Position numbers and translations under genes: made by a program. DNA of 64,000 nucleotides, taken from Kineobactrum salinum (GTDB taxonomy: Bacteria > Pseudomonadota > Gammaproteobacteria > Pseudomonadales > Halieaceae). The notes below the pieces were generated by a model. It was given only the letters and a program-made list of their open reading frames with translations, did not search any database and was not told the DNA's origin. Of the stretch, positions 45,301-53,507 are shown one piece after another. The DNA is taken from the NCBI RefSeq assembly GCF_010669285.1, contig NZ_CP048711.1, positions 2,480,001 to 2,544,000 of the forward strand. The letters run 5' to 3'. Within the stretch, counting starts at the first letter, position 1; each line of letters begins with the position of its first letter.

Positions 45301-46440
45301 AATATCGCAGACTTCAAGGCAGGCCGCTACGAAAATCGCTATGAGTACAAGGCGTTTCTGCCCGAGCCCGTCTCTCACGAATGGATCATCTCTGATCCTG
45401 AGCTGACGGATTTGCTGGGTCGTGCCGACCGTGCGTTGGGCGAGCTGAATGCCTTCAGTCAGCTGATCCCCGACATCGATTTTTTTATTCGCATGCACGT
45501 AGCGAAGGAGGCCACTCAGTCCAGTCGTATCGAGGGAACTCAGACCAATATCGAAGATGCCTTCAAGGATGCCGATGATCTGAAGCCGGAGGAGCGGGAC
45601 GACTGGACGGAGGTCCAGAACTATATTCGGGCGATCAACTTCGCTATAGCGTCTTTAGCGACGCTGCCCCTGTCAACACGTTTGCTGCGTCAAACTCATG
45701 CCGAATTGATGCAAGGTGCGCGTGGTGAACACAAGCAGCCCGGCGAATTTCGCATCAGTCAGAACTGGATCGGTGTCAGCCTGAAAAATGCTGCTTTTGT
45801 GCCCCCTCACCATGATCACCTACCCGAGCTGATGAGTGATCTGGAGAAGTTTCTGCACGTCCAGGATTTTTTTGTGCACCCACTGATTCGCATCGCAATC
45901 GCACATTACCAATTTGAAACCATCCATCCCTTTTTGGATGGTAACGGCCGGCTAGGGCGATTGATGATTTCACTCTATCTGGCCTCCGAGGGGCTCTTGC
46001 ACAAACCCGCGCTTTACCTATCGGACTATTTTGAACGCAACAAGACCGCTTATGTGGATCATTTGATGGCCGTTCGCCACGGTGACCACTTGCGCGAATG
46101 GCTGGTTTTCTTCCTGTTCGGTATAGAAGAAACCGCTCGCGCCTCGGCATCGGTGTTCCGCGCGGTTATCGACTTGAAGCAGCGTATTGAAAGGGACGTG
46201 TTGCCGCGCTTCAGTGCGCGCCGCCAGGACAGCGCCCACCACCTCATGCGGCACCTTTATGCACAGCCCGTTGTCGATGTGAAATGGGCGACTGATATTA
46301 TTGGCGCATCGACAAATACGGCAGCATCGTTGATTGCCGACATGGTTTCATTTGAGGTGCTGGTCGAAGTCACCGGTCAGCGCCGCAATCGTCTCTTTGT
46401 ATTCAAGGATTATTTAAACCTTTTTAGGTCACAACCTTGA
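45298..46440 (+). CDS. Fic family protein (AMP/nucleotidyl transferase) with inhibitory helix
   Basis: 380 residues. The N-terminal Fic_N part has the inhibitory helix motif SSRIEGTQ ((S/T)xxxE(G/N)), which by family knowledge blocks ATP in the resting state. The catalytic loop is HPFLDGNGRLGR, complete with His, Asp, Asn and Arg. The flap is near GEFRISQNWIG. The C-terminus (VDVKWATDIIGASTNTAASLIADMVSFEVLVEV) is a winged-helix domain. Base composition is lower in GC than the neighbours, and it lies between two copies of the yjbQ 3' end, so it looks acquired. It may act as a self-regulated signalling or toxin-like enzyme; the target is unknown. Confidence 0.88.
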   Translation: MNIADFKAGRYENRYEYKAFLPEPVSHEWIISDPELTDLLGRADRALGELNAFSQLIPDIDFFIRMHVAKEATQSSRIEGTQTNIEDAFKDADDLKPEERDDWTEVQNYIRAINFAIASLATLPLSTRLLRQTHAELMQGARGEHKQPGEFRISQNWIGVSLKNAAFVPPHHDHLPELMSDLEKFLHVQDFFVHPLIRIAIAHYQFETIHPFLDGNGRLGRLMISLYLASEGLLHKPALYLSDYFERNKTAYVDHLMAVRHGDHLREWLVFFLFGIEETARASASVFRAVIDLKQRIERDVLPRFSARRQDSAHHLMRHLYAQPVVDVKWATDIIGASTNTAASLIADMVSFEVLVEVTGQRRNRLFVFKDYLNLFRSQP

Positions 46441-46480
46441 GACAGCCACCTGTACTTTTGCAGACAATCGGGAGTGAGCA

Positions 46481-46690
46481 ATGGCGGAACAAAAGCGGGT
46501 AGCACTTCTTATCGACTGTGATAACGTCAGTCACAACGCCATTGAGGGGGTTTTGGGGGAGCTCGCTGCCCACGGCATGGTCAATGTCCGCCACGCCCAT
46601 GGCGACCTGATTCGCGCCACCGAATTGTTCGAGGTGGATATGCGAGGTACCGCCATGTTCATCAGGGATGCACGGAGGCAATCATCATGA
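46481..46690 (+). pseudogene. NYN-domain (LabA/DUF88-like) protein, truncated
   Basis: Starts MAEQKRVALLIDCDNVSHNAIEGVLGELA, which carries the first catalytic Asp motif (IDCDNV) of NYN-family nucleases. After VRHAHG (near 46600) the similarity stops and an unrelated tail of about 28 residues follows. Only about 40 of the roughly 150 residues of the domain remain, so it is a broken gene joined to foreign sequence. Its TGA overlaps the next ATG. Confidence 0.7.
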
Positions 46691-47187
46691 AGCCGGTCCT
46701 GGCCTGGGTGGTGCCGGTTCTGCTTGTCACCGCCCTGTGTGTGGCTCCGGCGGCGGGCAGCGAACCGGCGGAGAAACTGTCGCGACTTGAGCAGCAGGTC
46801 ATCGAGGCCGAACAGCGCTTCGCGGCGAGCATGGCCGCGCGGGATTTTGCCGCCTTCCAGTCCTTCCTGGCGGAGGAGGCGGTATTCTTTTCCGGGGCGA
46901 CAGTGCTGCATGGCAAGGTCGCGGTCGCGCAAGAGTGGGGGACTTACTTCGAGGGCGAAAAGCCGCCCTTCTCGTGGTGCCCCGCCCGGGTAGTGGTGCT
47001 CGCCTCCGGGACGCTGGCCCACAGCAGCGGCCCGGTGCTGAATCCCGAGGGCGAGTGCGTGGCGACCTTCAATACCATCTGGCGCCGCCGCGGCGAGCAA
47101 CGCTGGGAGGTGGTTTTTGACAAGGGCGAGCCGGGTTGCGCCGCTGGGTCCCGGTGTCTGGAACCACAGGCGAACCGATTTCCCTGA
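46687..47187 (+). CDS. Exported NTF2/SnoaL-like (DUF4440) protein
   Basis: 166 residues with a signal peptide (WVVPVLLVTALCVAPAAGS). AEQRFAASMAARDFAAFQSFLAEEAVFFSGATVLHGKVAVAQEW is the cone-fold pattern of DUF4440 proteins, and the C-terminal strands end WRRRGEQRWEVVFDKGEP. No catalytic role can be assigned. It overlaps the truncated NYN gene by four bases. Confidence 0.75.
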   Translation: MKPVLAWVVPVLLVTALCVAPAAGSEPAEKLSRLEQQVIEAEQRFAASMAARDFAAFQSFLAEEAVFFSGATVLHGKVAVAQEWGTYFEGEKPPFSWCPARVVVLASGTLAHSSGPVLNPEGECVATFNTIWRRRGEQRWEVVFDKGEPGCAAGSRCLEPQANRFP

Positions 47188-47221
47188 CTCTTTTTTTGGC
47201 AGGCCCGGTCGCTTACAGAAC

Positions 47222-47386
47222 CCCGACGCCATGCCCGCCCACCTGAAAGCGAGTCTGCTGGGAAGCAGTGTTTCCATACCCATTACCAACGGCCAGCTCA
47301 ACATGGGTACCTGGCAAGGGATTTACCTCTGCGAACACCGGGACCACGGTGGTGCGCGGCGGTTGGTGCTGACATCGAGTTATTAG
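47222..47386 (+). pseudogene. Detached 3' fragment of yjbQ
   Basis: 165 bp equivalent to 44852-45016, encoding AMPAHLKASLLGSSVSIPITNGQLNMG through RRLVLTSSY and a stop. By hand count 13 bases differ, most at synonymous positions. It has no ribosome-binding site and lacks the first 85 residues. It marks the right edge of the Fic-containing insert. Confidence 0.9.
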
Positions 47387-47536
47387 GGTTATTACCGCAG
47401 CCCCCGCTGGCGGCCAGTAAATTGGCAGCTTTCCCACTTTCGCCTGGTTGAGAGAGTGGAAGTGCTGGCTTGAGCTGTGCTCCCAAGTGGTGTGGAGATA
47501 ATGTATGGTTAATTGCTAGGTTTCCCGGGGGAGCAA

Positions 47537-47767
47537 ATGAGCAACACGTCCAGGCACAAACAGAAGCGGTCGGCGCAGAAATCACCCCGAGGCACGAAGG
47601 CGCCGCGGCGCTGGACCCTCGGCCACCTGATGTCAGCGTTTTTTATGGGCGTCGTGCTCGGTTTCCTCATCGGCTACGAGTCGGGTGATCGGGGTGATCC
47701 GGGCGAGCGGACCGACGGGTACGGCCGGTCGCCCGATGATCCGCACTACTCGCATGACCATCCGTGA
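47537..47767 (+). CDS. Small basic single-pass membrane protein, unknown
   Basis: 76 residues from ATG 47537 with GGGGGAG ahead. A strongly basic N-terminus (SRHKQKRSAQKSPRGTKAPRR) leads to one hydrophobic helix (LMSAFFMGVVLGFLIGYESG) and an acidic, His/Asp-rich tail. No family recognised. Confidence 0.55.
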   Translation: MSNTSRHKQKRSAQKSPRGTKAPRRWTLGHLMSAFFMGVVLGFLIGYESGDRGDPGERTDGYGRSPDDPHYSHDHP

Positions 47768-47793
47768 CGAGCAAGCCCTGACAGGCACCTGCT

Positions 47794-48597
47794 TCAGTAA
47801 CCCGCCTGGGGCGCCGGGTTGGTATCGGTCTCCCCCGGCCGTTGCTGCAACACCCGTTGCATCCCCTGAACCAGAATCATCGTGTCCACCCCGATGCCGA
47901 CAAAGTCCGCGCCCTGGGCGATATAGTTGTCCACCAGCTTGGGGTCCAGGCACAACAGGCCGGCGTATTTGCCCGCCGCCTTGATGCGTGACAGCGCGTC
48001 GGAGATGGCTGCCACGACGTCCGGGTGGCCGGCGTCGCCGATATGCCCCATGGAGGCGGACAGGTCGGAGGGGCCGATAAATACACCGTCCACCCCCTCC
48101 ACGGCCAGGATCTCGTCCAGGTTGGTCATGGCGTCTGTGGTTTCCACCTGCACGATCAGGCAGATTTCCTCATTGGCCTTGTGCAAATAGTCGGGCACGC
48201 GATTCCAGCCGGCGGCGCGTGCCATGGAAGTGCCCAGCCCGCGCTTTCCTTCAGGCGGGTAGCGCAGGGCCGTTACCAGCGCCCGGGCCTGGGCGGCGCT
48301 GTCCACCATCGGGACCAGGAAACTCTGTACGCCGATGTCCAGCAGCTTCTTCAGCAGCGCCGGGCTGCCCTCTACCGGCCGCACGATGGGAGCCACGGAG
48401 TAGGGAGCCATGGCCTGCAAATGGCCCATGATGTCGCGCAGTTCGAAGGGGGCATGTTCGTGGTCGATCAGTAGCCAGTCGAAACCCGCGCCGGCGGCGA
48501 TTTCCGCCACGCTGTTGTCCGGCAGGCCCAGCCACAGCCCGTACTGGGGCCGGCCGGTGGCCAGGGCGCGTTTGAATTTATTGATGGGCAGTTGCAT
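47794..48597 (-). CDS. hpaI: 4-hydroxy-2-oxoheptane-1,7-dioate aldolase
   Basis: Class II pyruvate aldolase, 267 residues, last step of homoprotocatechuate meta-cleavage. GLWLGLPDNSVAEIAAGAGFDWLLIDHEHAPFE, IVRPVEGSPALLKKLLDIGVQSFLVPMVDSAAQA and VEGVDGVFIGPSDLSASMGH are typical of HpcH/HpaI, with metal-binding Glu and Asp in VQVET and GPSDLS. Last gene of the minus-strand hpa operon, 14 bases after hpaH. Confidence 0.93.
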   Translation of the reverse strand: MQLPINKFKRALATGRPQYGLWLGLPDNSVAEIAAGAGFDWLLIDHEHAPFELRDIMGHLQAMAPYSVAPIVRPVEGSPALLKKLLDIGVQSFLVPMVDSAAQARALVTALRYPPEGKRGLGTSMARAAGWNRVPDYLHKANEEICLIVQVETTDAMTNLDEILAVEGVDGVFIGPSDLSASMGHIGDAGHPDVVAAISDALSRIKAAGKYAGLLCLDPKLVDNYIAQGADFVGIGVDTMILVQGMQRVLQQRPGETDTNPAPQAGY

Positions 48598-48611
48598 GCG
48601 GTATCCCGGTT

Positions 48612-49415
48612 CTATTGGAAAGTGACGTTGATTTCACCGAACGGGCCGTAGTCCGCCCGGATGCGGTCCCCGGCACGCACTGCCACCGGGCGAGTGAAGG
48701 AGCCGGCCAGGATTACCTGGCCGGGTTCCAGGCCTATGCCCCAGGGGGCAAAGCGCTTGCACACCCAGCGGATGCCGTGAGCCGGGTGGCCCATCACGCC
48801 CGCCGCCAGGCCGGTCTCCTCGATCTCGCCGTTGAGGTAGAGCGCGGCACCGGCCCAGGGCAGGTCCACGCTGTTTGGGTCGATGCGGGACTCGCCCAGA
48901 ATGATGCCGGCGTTGGCCGCGTTGTCGGCGATGGTGTCGAATACCTTGCGGGTGTAGCCGGTGTTCGGGTCGGTGCGATAGCTGCGGGCCGCGATCAGCT
49001 CCAGCGCGGGCACAACGTAGTCGGTGGCCGCCATCACCTGCTCCACGGTGACGTTCTCGCCGAACAGCGGTTGCCGCAATACAAAGGCGAATTCCACCTC
49101 GATGCGCGGGTCGGTGAAGTCACCCGCGCTGATGGTGCCGCCGTTGGGATAGAGCATGTGATCCAGCAGTACCCCGTAGTCGGGGGTGTCGATATTGACC
49201 GCCATCTGCATGGCCCGTGAGGTCAGGCCGATCTTGTAGCCTATGACCTTGTCGCCCGCGGCGATTTTTTGATCCACCCAATGCTTCTGCACGCGATAGG
49301 CGTCGCCCAGATCCATGTCGGGGTAGCTCAGGGTCAGGGCCGGGATTTGTACGCGCTGGCGCTCGGCCTCGTGCAGTTGTTCAGCGGCGTCGGCGATTTG
49401 CTGCTCGGTGAGCAT
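48612..49415 (-). CDS. hpaH: 2-oxo-hept-3-ene-1,7-dioate hydratase
   Basis: 267 residues of the MhpD/HpaH hydratase family. VIGYKIGLTSRAMQMAVNIDTPDYGVLLDHM, EVEFAFVL (metal-binding Glu residues) and GVMGHPAHGIRWVCKRFAPWGIGLEPGQVILAGSFTRPV are characteristic. Adds water to OHED before cleavage by HpaI. Two bases separate it from hpaF. Confidence 0.93.
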   Translation of the reverse strand: MLTEQQIADAAEQLHEAERQRVQIPALTLSYPDMDLGDAYRVQKHWVDQKIAAGDKVIGYKIGLTSRAMQMAVNIDTPDYGVLLDHMLYPNGGTISAGDFTDPRIEVEFAFVLRQPLFGENVTVEQVMAATDYVVPALELIAARSYRTDPNTGYTRKVFDTIADNAANAGIILGESRIDPNSVDLPWAGAALYLNGEIEETGLAAGVMGHPAHGIRWVCKRFAPWGIGLEPGQVILAGSFTRPVAVRAGDRIRADYGPFGEINVTFQ

Positions 49416-49417
49416 GA

Positions 49418-49786
49418 TCAGAGACTCTTCCTGTTGAATTTGACGTCCGGGTCCAGCTCGCGCATCTCGAAGGACACCGCCAGGGGCCGGCTGTCGAGCA
49501 GGGGCTGCAGGTGTTGGATCAGGGTGTCAAACAGCTGTTCGCCCACGGTCATGCGGGTGTCCAGGTCGCGGCCGTGGCCGACCTTCACGCTGAGATTGAC
49601 GAAACCGTTGTCGGGGGAGCCGTCGCCCACGCGAAATTCCTCGCAACGCAGCGCGCGGCTGCGGATGCCGGCCAGTGGAAACACACCGCTGTCCGCGGCC
49701 ACGCGGTGCATCTTTTGCATCAGTGCCGCCAGGTTCAGCTGCTCCGCCGGCAGGTTGGCGGAGTACTCATAAATGAAATGTGCCAT
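49418..49786 (-). CDS. hpaF: 5-carboxymethyl-2-hydroxymuconate delta-isomerase
   Basis: 122 residues. AHFIYEYSANLP provides the N-terminal region used as catalytic base in the family (Pro in E. coli CHMI). RVGDGSPDNGFVNLSVKVGHGRD is typical. Its start overlaps the ligB stop by one base. Confidence 0.9.
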   Translation of the reverse strand: MAHFIYEYSANLPAEQLNLAALMQKMHRVAADSGVFPLAGIRSRALRCEEFRVGDGSPDNGFVNLSVKVGHGRDLDTRMTVGEQLFDTLIQHLQPLLDSRPLAVSFEMRELDPDVKFNRKSL

Positions 49787-50616
49787 CAGTTGACCTCCGG
49801 CAAGTCCACTATTCCCACGGTGCAGCCCACCGCGAAGATGGGGATAGGGCGGTAATAGTGCACCGTGGCCAGGGTGCCGGCGGTGGCGCCGGAGACCGCG
49901 ATATAGGTGCGGATCTCGAAGCCGCCCTGGCCGGCCTCGAGGTAGGTGCGTTCGTCGCTGTAATCCAGCAGGCGCTCACGGTCGTTGCTGCTCCAGCGCT
50001 CCAGGAAATCCTGATCCCATGCCGCGTCGATCTTGCCGGAGTCGGGCGTGGCCGGCCAGTGGGAGATGCCCCCGGTACCGACAATGGCGATACGCTCGGG
50101 CACTGCGTCACAGGCCCTGCGCAGGGCCTCGCCAAAGGCCCAGGCCCGGTGCAGCGGGGTCAGGGGTGGCCCCTGGCAGTTGATGTTTACCGGAATGATG
50201 GGTAGGTCGTAGTGTGGCGTGAGGAAGTGCAGCGGGACCATGATGCCGTGGTCGCACTTCCACTCCTGGGCGTAGGCCAGGTCGATCTCCTGCATGGTGT
50301 GCTCAATGAGGCGCAGGGACAGGTCTGGATTGCCCGGGATATTCTGGCGCTCTATACCCAGCCACTTGGGATCCTCGATCGGGCCCTGGTAGTCCTCCGC
50401 CATGCCCATGCAGTAGGCCGGCATGTTGTTCATGAAGAAGTTGGCGAAGTGTTCCGCGGCGATGATTATCAGTGCATCGGGGCGCGAGGCCTCCAGTGCC
50501 CGGCGCATGTCATCCATCGCGGCATAAAAGGTGTCGGCATCATCGGCCTGGGCCATCGCCTTGCGGCCCGTAATGCCCGGGGCGTGGGAACACACGCCAG
50601 CGAATACCAGACTCAT
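49786..50616 (-). CDS. Class III extradiol dioxygenase, LigB-type catalytic subunit
   Basis: 276 residues. LVFAGVCSHAPGI holds the first metal His; AEHFANFF and HGIMVPLHFL follow the LigB superfamily pattern, as does VGTGGISHWP. It pairs with the LigA-like subunit directly upstream (ATGA overlap) and sits where the single-subunit HpaD lies in E. coli hpa clusters. The likely reaction is ring cleavage of 3,4-dihydroxyphenylacetate next to the hydroxyls, inferred from neighbours; protocatechuate or gallate are alternatives. Confidence 0.85.
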   Translation of the reverse strand: MSLVFAGVCSHAPGITGRKAMAQADDADTFYAAMDDMRRALEASRPDALIIIAAEHFANFFMNNMPAYCMGMAEDYQGPIEDPKWLGIERQNIPGNPDLSLRLIEHTMQEIDLAYAQEWKCDHGIMVPLHFLTPHYDLPIIPVNINCQGPPLTPLHRAWAFGEALRRACDAVPERIAIVGTGGISHWPATPDSGKIDAAWDQDFLERWSSNDRERLLDYSDERTYLEAGQGGFEIRTYIAVSGATAGTLATVHYYRPIPIFAVGCTVGIVDLPEVN

Positions 50617-50927
50617 ATTGCCCCCTTGCCGTCAGTGGTCGCATACAGGCCCGCGCGCACATTGCCGTGTTCCTCCAGGGCCGTGCGCATGGCCTGGATA
50701 TAGTCTGGCCAGGCATAGCCGCACAGGGCGGCGTAGTGCATCAGCAGTTGCCCGTTCACGCCCATGATATACAGCATGCCGATATCCGGTTTCTTCAAGG
50801 TCGCCAGTTCCTCTTCATCCAGACGGTAGTGCTTGAGCACGCTGTCGGGGTCCTCCAGGTACTGTTGCTGCAGCTCCGGCTCGCGGTTCAGCTGGTACAA
50901 CAGCTTTTGTACGTAGTACAGGCTCAT
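50613..50927 (-). CDS. LigA-like small subunit of extradiol dioxygenase
   Basis: 104 residues from ATG 50927. SLYYVQKLLYQLNREPELQQQYLEDPDSVLKHYRLDEEELATLKKPDIGMLYIMGVNGQLLMHYAALCGYAWPDY has the all-helical LigA fold, which caps the active site of LigB in protocatechuate 4,5-dioxygenase. It begins two bases after hpaE and overlaps ligB by four. Confidence 0.88.
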   Translation of the reverse strand: MSLYYVQKLLYQLNREPELQQQYLEDPDSVLKHYRLDEEELATLKKPDIGMLYIMGVNGQLLMHYAALCGYAWPDYIQAMRTALEEHGNVRAGLYATTDGKGAI

Positions 50928-50929
50928 GG

Positions 50930-52447
50930 CTAGCGTCCCAACACAGGTACTTTGTGAATGTCGTGGGCGATGCACACGTTCTTGGTTTCCATATAGAAAT
51001 CAAAGCTGTAGTCGCCGCCGTCGCGGCCGATGCCGCTCATCTTCGCGCCGCCGAAGGGCGAGGGCAAGTTGCGGTTGTTCTCGGAGTTGACCCAGATCAT
51101 TCCGGCCTCGACCCGGTTGGCCATGCGCAGGGCGCGGCCGGTATCGCCGGTCCAGATGTAGCCACTGAGTCCGTACTCGGTGTCATTGGCAATCTGCAGG
51201 GCCTCTTCCTCGGTGTCGAAGCTGATGGCGGTGAGCACCGGGCCGAAAATCTCCTCGCGGGCGACACGCATGTTGTTGTCGGCCTGAGTAAAGAGGGTGG
51301 GGCTGACATAGTTGCCGGGGCCCAGGTCTTGCCGCCGCGTGCCACCCACTGCCACCGTGGCGCCGTCCTCGCGGGCGATGTCCATGTAGCTCATTACCTT
51401 TTCGAAATGGCCGCTGTGTACCAGCGGGCCGACTTCCGTGGCCGGATCCAGCGGGTGACCCACCCGCAGCGCCTTGACGCGTTGCTCCAGGGCGGCGATG
51501 AAATGGTCGCGGATGCCGCTCTGGATCAGCAGGCGGCTGCTTGAGGTGCAGCGCTGACCATTGAGGCTGTAGATCATGAACACGACAGCGTCCAGGGCGC
51601 GCTCGAAGTGGGCGTCATCAAACACGATGACCGGATTCTTGCCGCCCAGCTCGAAGTGGACGCGCTTTAGCGTATCTGCCCCCTGGCGCATGATGTGGCT
51701 GCCGGTCGCGGACTCGCCCACCAGCGCCACGGCCTTGATCGCGGGGTGCTCGGTCAGGGCCTTGCCCGCGGTCTCACCAAAGCCATTTACGGTATTCCAC
51801 ACCCCTGGAGGGATGCCTGCCTGCAGGCTGATTTCCGCCAGCAGCATCGCAGACAGCGGACTCAACTCGGCGGGTTTGTGCACCACGGTGCAGCCCGCTG
51901 CCAGCGCCGGGGCGATCTTCCAGGTGGCCAGCATGAACGGGGTGTTCCAGGGGGTGATGACAGCGACCGGACCCAGGGGGCTGCGGATGGTGTAATTGGT
52001 GTGCTGTTCCTGATGCAGTGCCAGGCCGTTGCGCGCTTCCGGCGCCTTGTCGGCGAAAAACCGGAAGTTGGCGGCACCGCGCTGGGCGGCCTGCTGCATG
52101 AAGCGAATCGGTTGGCCGCAGTCCATGCTCTCCACCAGGGCGATCTCCTCTGCGCGCTCGACAATCAGGTCGGCGAAGTGGTGCAGCAGCTTCTTGCGCT
52201 CGGCGCCCGGCATGTCGCGCCAGGCGGGGAAGGCGTCCCGGGCGGCCTCGCAGGCGGCGTTGACGTCGTCGGCGGTGCCTGCGACCACCTGGCCCAGGGA
52301 GCTGTTGTCACTCGGCGTGAGGTTGCTGAACGTCTCCGCGCCCGGTGGCACCCGCATCTCCCCGTTGAGGTAGTGCCCGGTCACCTGGTCGTGAAAGCGC
52401 TGCAGGTAGCCCTCGGCAGCGGATTTGTTGCCTTCAAAGTCGGCCAT
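50930..52447 (-). CDS. hpaE: 5-carboxymethyl-2-hydroxymuconate semialdehyde dehydrogenase
   Basis: Aldehyde dehydrogenase of 505 residues. NAD-binding VITPWNTPFMLATWKIAPALAAGCTVVHKPAELSPLSA, catalytic Glu in VHFELGGKNPVIVFDDA, catalytic Cys in NGQRCTSSSRLL and EEIFGPVLTAISF are all present. First gene of the hpaE-ligA-ligB-hpaF-hpaH-hpaI operon. Confidence 0.92.
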   Translation of the reverse strand: MADFEGNKSAAEGYLQRFHDQVTGHYLNGEMRVPPGAETFSNLTPSDNSSLGQVVAGTADDVNAACEAARDAFPAWRDMPGAERKKLLHHFADLIVERAEEIALVESMDCGQPIRFMQQAAQRGAANFRFFADKAPEARNGLALHQEQHTNYTIRSPLGPVAVITPWNTPFMLATWKIAPALAAGCTVVHKPAELSPLSAMLLAEISLQAGIPPGVWNTVNGFGETAGKALTEHPAIKAVALVGESATGSHIMRQGADTLKRVHFELGGKNPVIVFDDAHFERALDAVVFMIYSLNGQRCTSSSRLLIQSGIRDHFIAALEQRVKALRVGHPLDPATEVGPLVHSGHFEKVMSYMDIAREDGATVAVGGTRRQDLGPGNYVSPTLFTQADNNMRVAREEIFGPVLTAISFDTEEEALQIANDTEYGLSGYIWTGDTGRALRMANRVEAGMIWVNSENNRNLPSPFGGAKMSGIGRDGGDYSFDFYMETKNVCIAHDIHKVPVLGR

Positions 52448-52497
52448 GATGGAGCCTCGCTGGCTGAGTAATAGTAGCGGTATCGCGGAAATAAATG

Positions 52498-52507
52498 TAA
52501 CATGTTA
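52498..52507. promoter_or_regulatory. Candidate HpaR operator 1
   Basis: Palindrome TAACATGTTA within GTAACATGTTAAG, 51 bases before the hpaE start. It shares the pattern TAAC-N2-GTTA with the site at 52615-52624 on the other side of the same divergent promoter region. Confidence 0.4.
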
Positions 52508-52614
52508 AGTAGTTAGGGGCAAGTAAAGGCCCGTCGAGGCCTCCAGGTCTGGATATTCATCGGGTAATATTCATTGCTTCGCCAGCTTCGCGAAAAGATC
52601 TGGCAAAAAATGGT

Positions 52615-52624
52615 TAACTGGTTA
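52615..52624. promoter_or_regulatory. Candidate HpaR operator 2
   Basis: TAAC-TG-GTTA within GTTAACTGGTTAAAT, 21 bases before the FAH-family ATG. Same inverted pattern as 52498-52507. Size and placement fit a MarR-family repressor. Confidence 0.4.
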
Positions 52625-52644
52625 AATATAATTGAGGTGTCAAT

Positions 52645-53433
52645 ATGCGATTTCTGACGTGCAGCCTGGGCGGCTGCGAGACCTGGGGAGTGGCCGCGAA
52701 CGGCGGTGTCATCGACCTGGGGGCGCGCTTCGGTGGCGATCTGCACCAGGTGCTGCGCGAAGGGCAGCTGGCCCGAATGATGGAAGCGGCCGCAACGCTG
52801 GATCCCGATGCCAGCCTGGACGAGATCGTCTACCTGCCACCGGTGCGCACACCGGAGAAGATCGCCTGTATCGGCGTCAACTACGCCAACCGCAACGCGG
52901 AATACAGGGACGATAGTGCCGACCCGGAGTGGCCCAGCCTGTTCATGCGCACGCCGGACTCTTTCACCGGCCACGGCCAGCCCCTGTGGCGTCCGCCAGA
53001 GTCCGCGCAGCTCGACTACGAAGGCGAAATCGTGATCGTAGTGGGCAAGACCGGCCATCGCATCCCCGAAGATCAGGCGATCGGGTACATTGCCGGCCTG
53101 ACGCTGATGAACGAGGGCACCCTGCGCGACTGGGTCCGGCATGCCAAGTTCAACGTGACCCAGGGCAAGAACTTCGTCCACTCCGGCAGTATCGGCCCGT
53201 GGCTGGTAACGGCCGACGAGTTCGCCGGCTACGGGGATTTGACGGTGACCACGCGCGTCAATGGCGAGCAGCGCCAGCACGATACCACAGCCAACCTGAT
53301 GTTTCCGTTCAGCTTTCTGATCAGCTACCTGTCGCGCTTTTTCATCCTCAAGCCCGGTGACTTGATCTCCACCGGTACTCCCTGGGGCCGGCGCCCGCTT
53401 CGACCCGCCCCGCTACCTCGCACCGGGAGATGA
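52645..53433 (+). CDS. Fumarylacetoacetate hydrolase family protein (HpaG-like), frameshifted near its end
   Basis: FAH-fold enzyme. YLPPVRTPEKIACIGVNYANRNAEY, PSLFMRTPDSF, LDYEGEIVIVVGKTGHRIPED and TQGKNFVHSGSIGPWLVTADE are typical, including the metal-binding Glu residues of DYEGE. After LISTGTP the frame turns to unrelated residues. The true ending (ARFDPPRYLAPGDEVEVESPGIG through NGVIDDPTV, stop 53498-53500) is in another frame. One extra base near 53388-53394 (CCCTGGGG) explains it. In the pathway it would be the OPET decarboxylase/isomerase HpaG. Divergent from hpaE, eight bases before hpaR if repaired. Confidence 0.82.
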   Translation: MRFLTCSLGGCETWGVAANGGVIDLGARFGGDLHQVLREGQLARMMEAAATLDPDASLDEIVYLPPVRTPEKIACIGVNYANRNAEYRDDSADPEWPSLFMRTPDSFTGHGQPLWRPPESAQLDYEGEIVIVVGKTGHRIPEDQAIGYIAGLTLMNEGTLRDWVRHAKFNVTQGKNFVHSGSIGPWLVTADEFAGYGDLTVTTRVNGEQRQHDTTANLMFPFSFLISYLSRFFILKPGDLISTGTPWGRRPLRPAPLPRTGR

Positions 53434-53507
53434 AGTGGAAGTGGAGTCACCCGGCATCGGTTTATTGCACAATGGCGTGATCGACGACCCGACGGTATAG
53501 GTACCCC

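Noticed and set aside
45046-45498. 150-residue minus-strand frame overlapping the Fic start
   Set aside because: Antisense to the Fic N-terminus and without family similarity; the Fic frame is clear.
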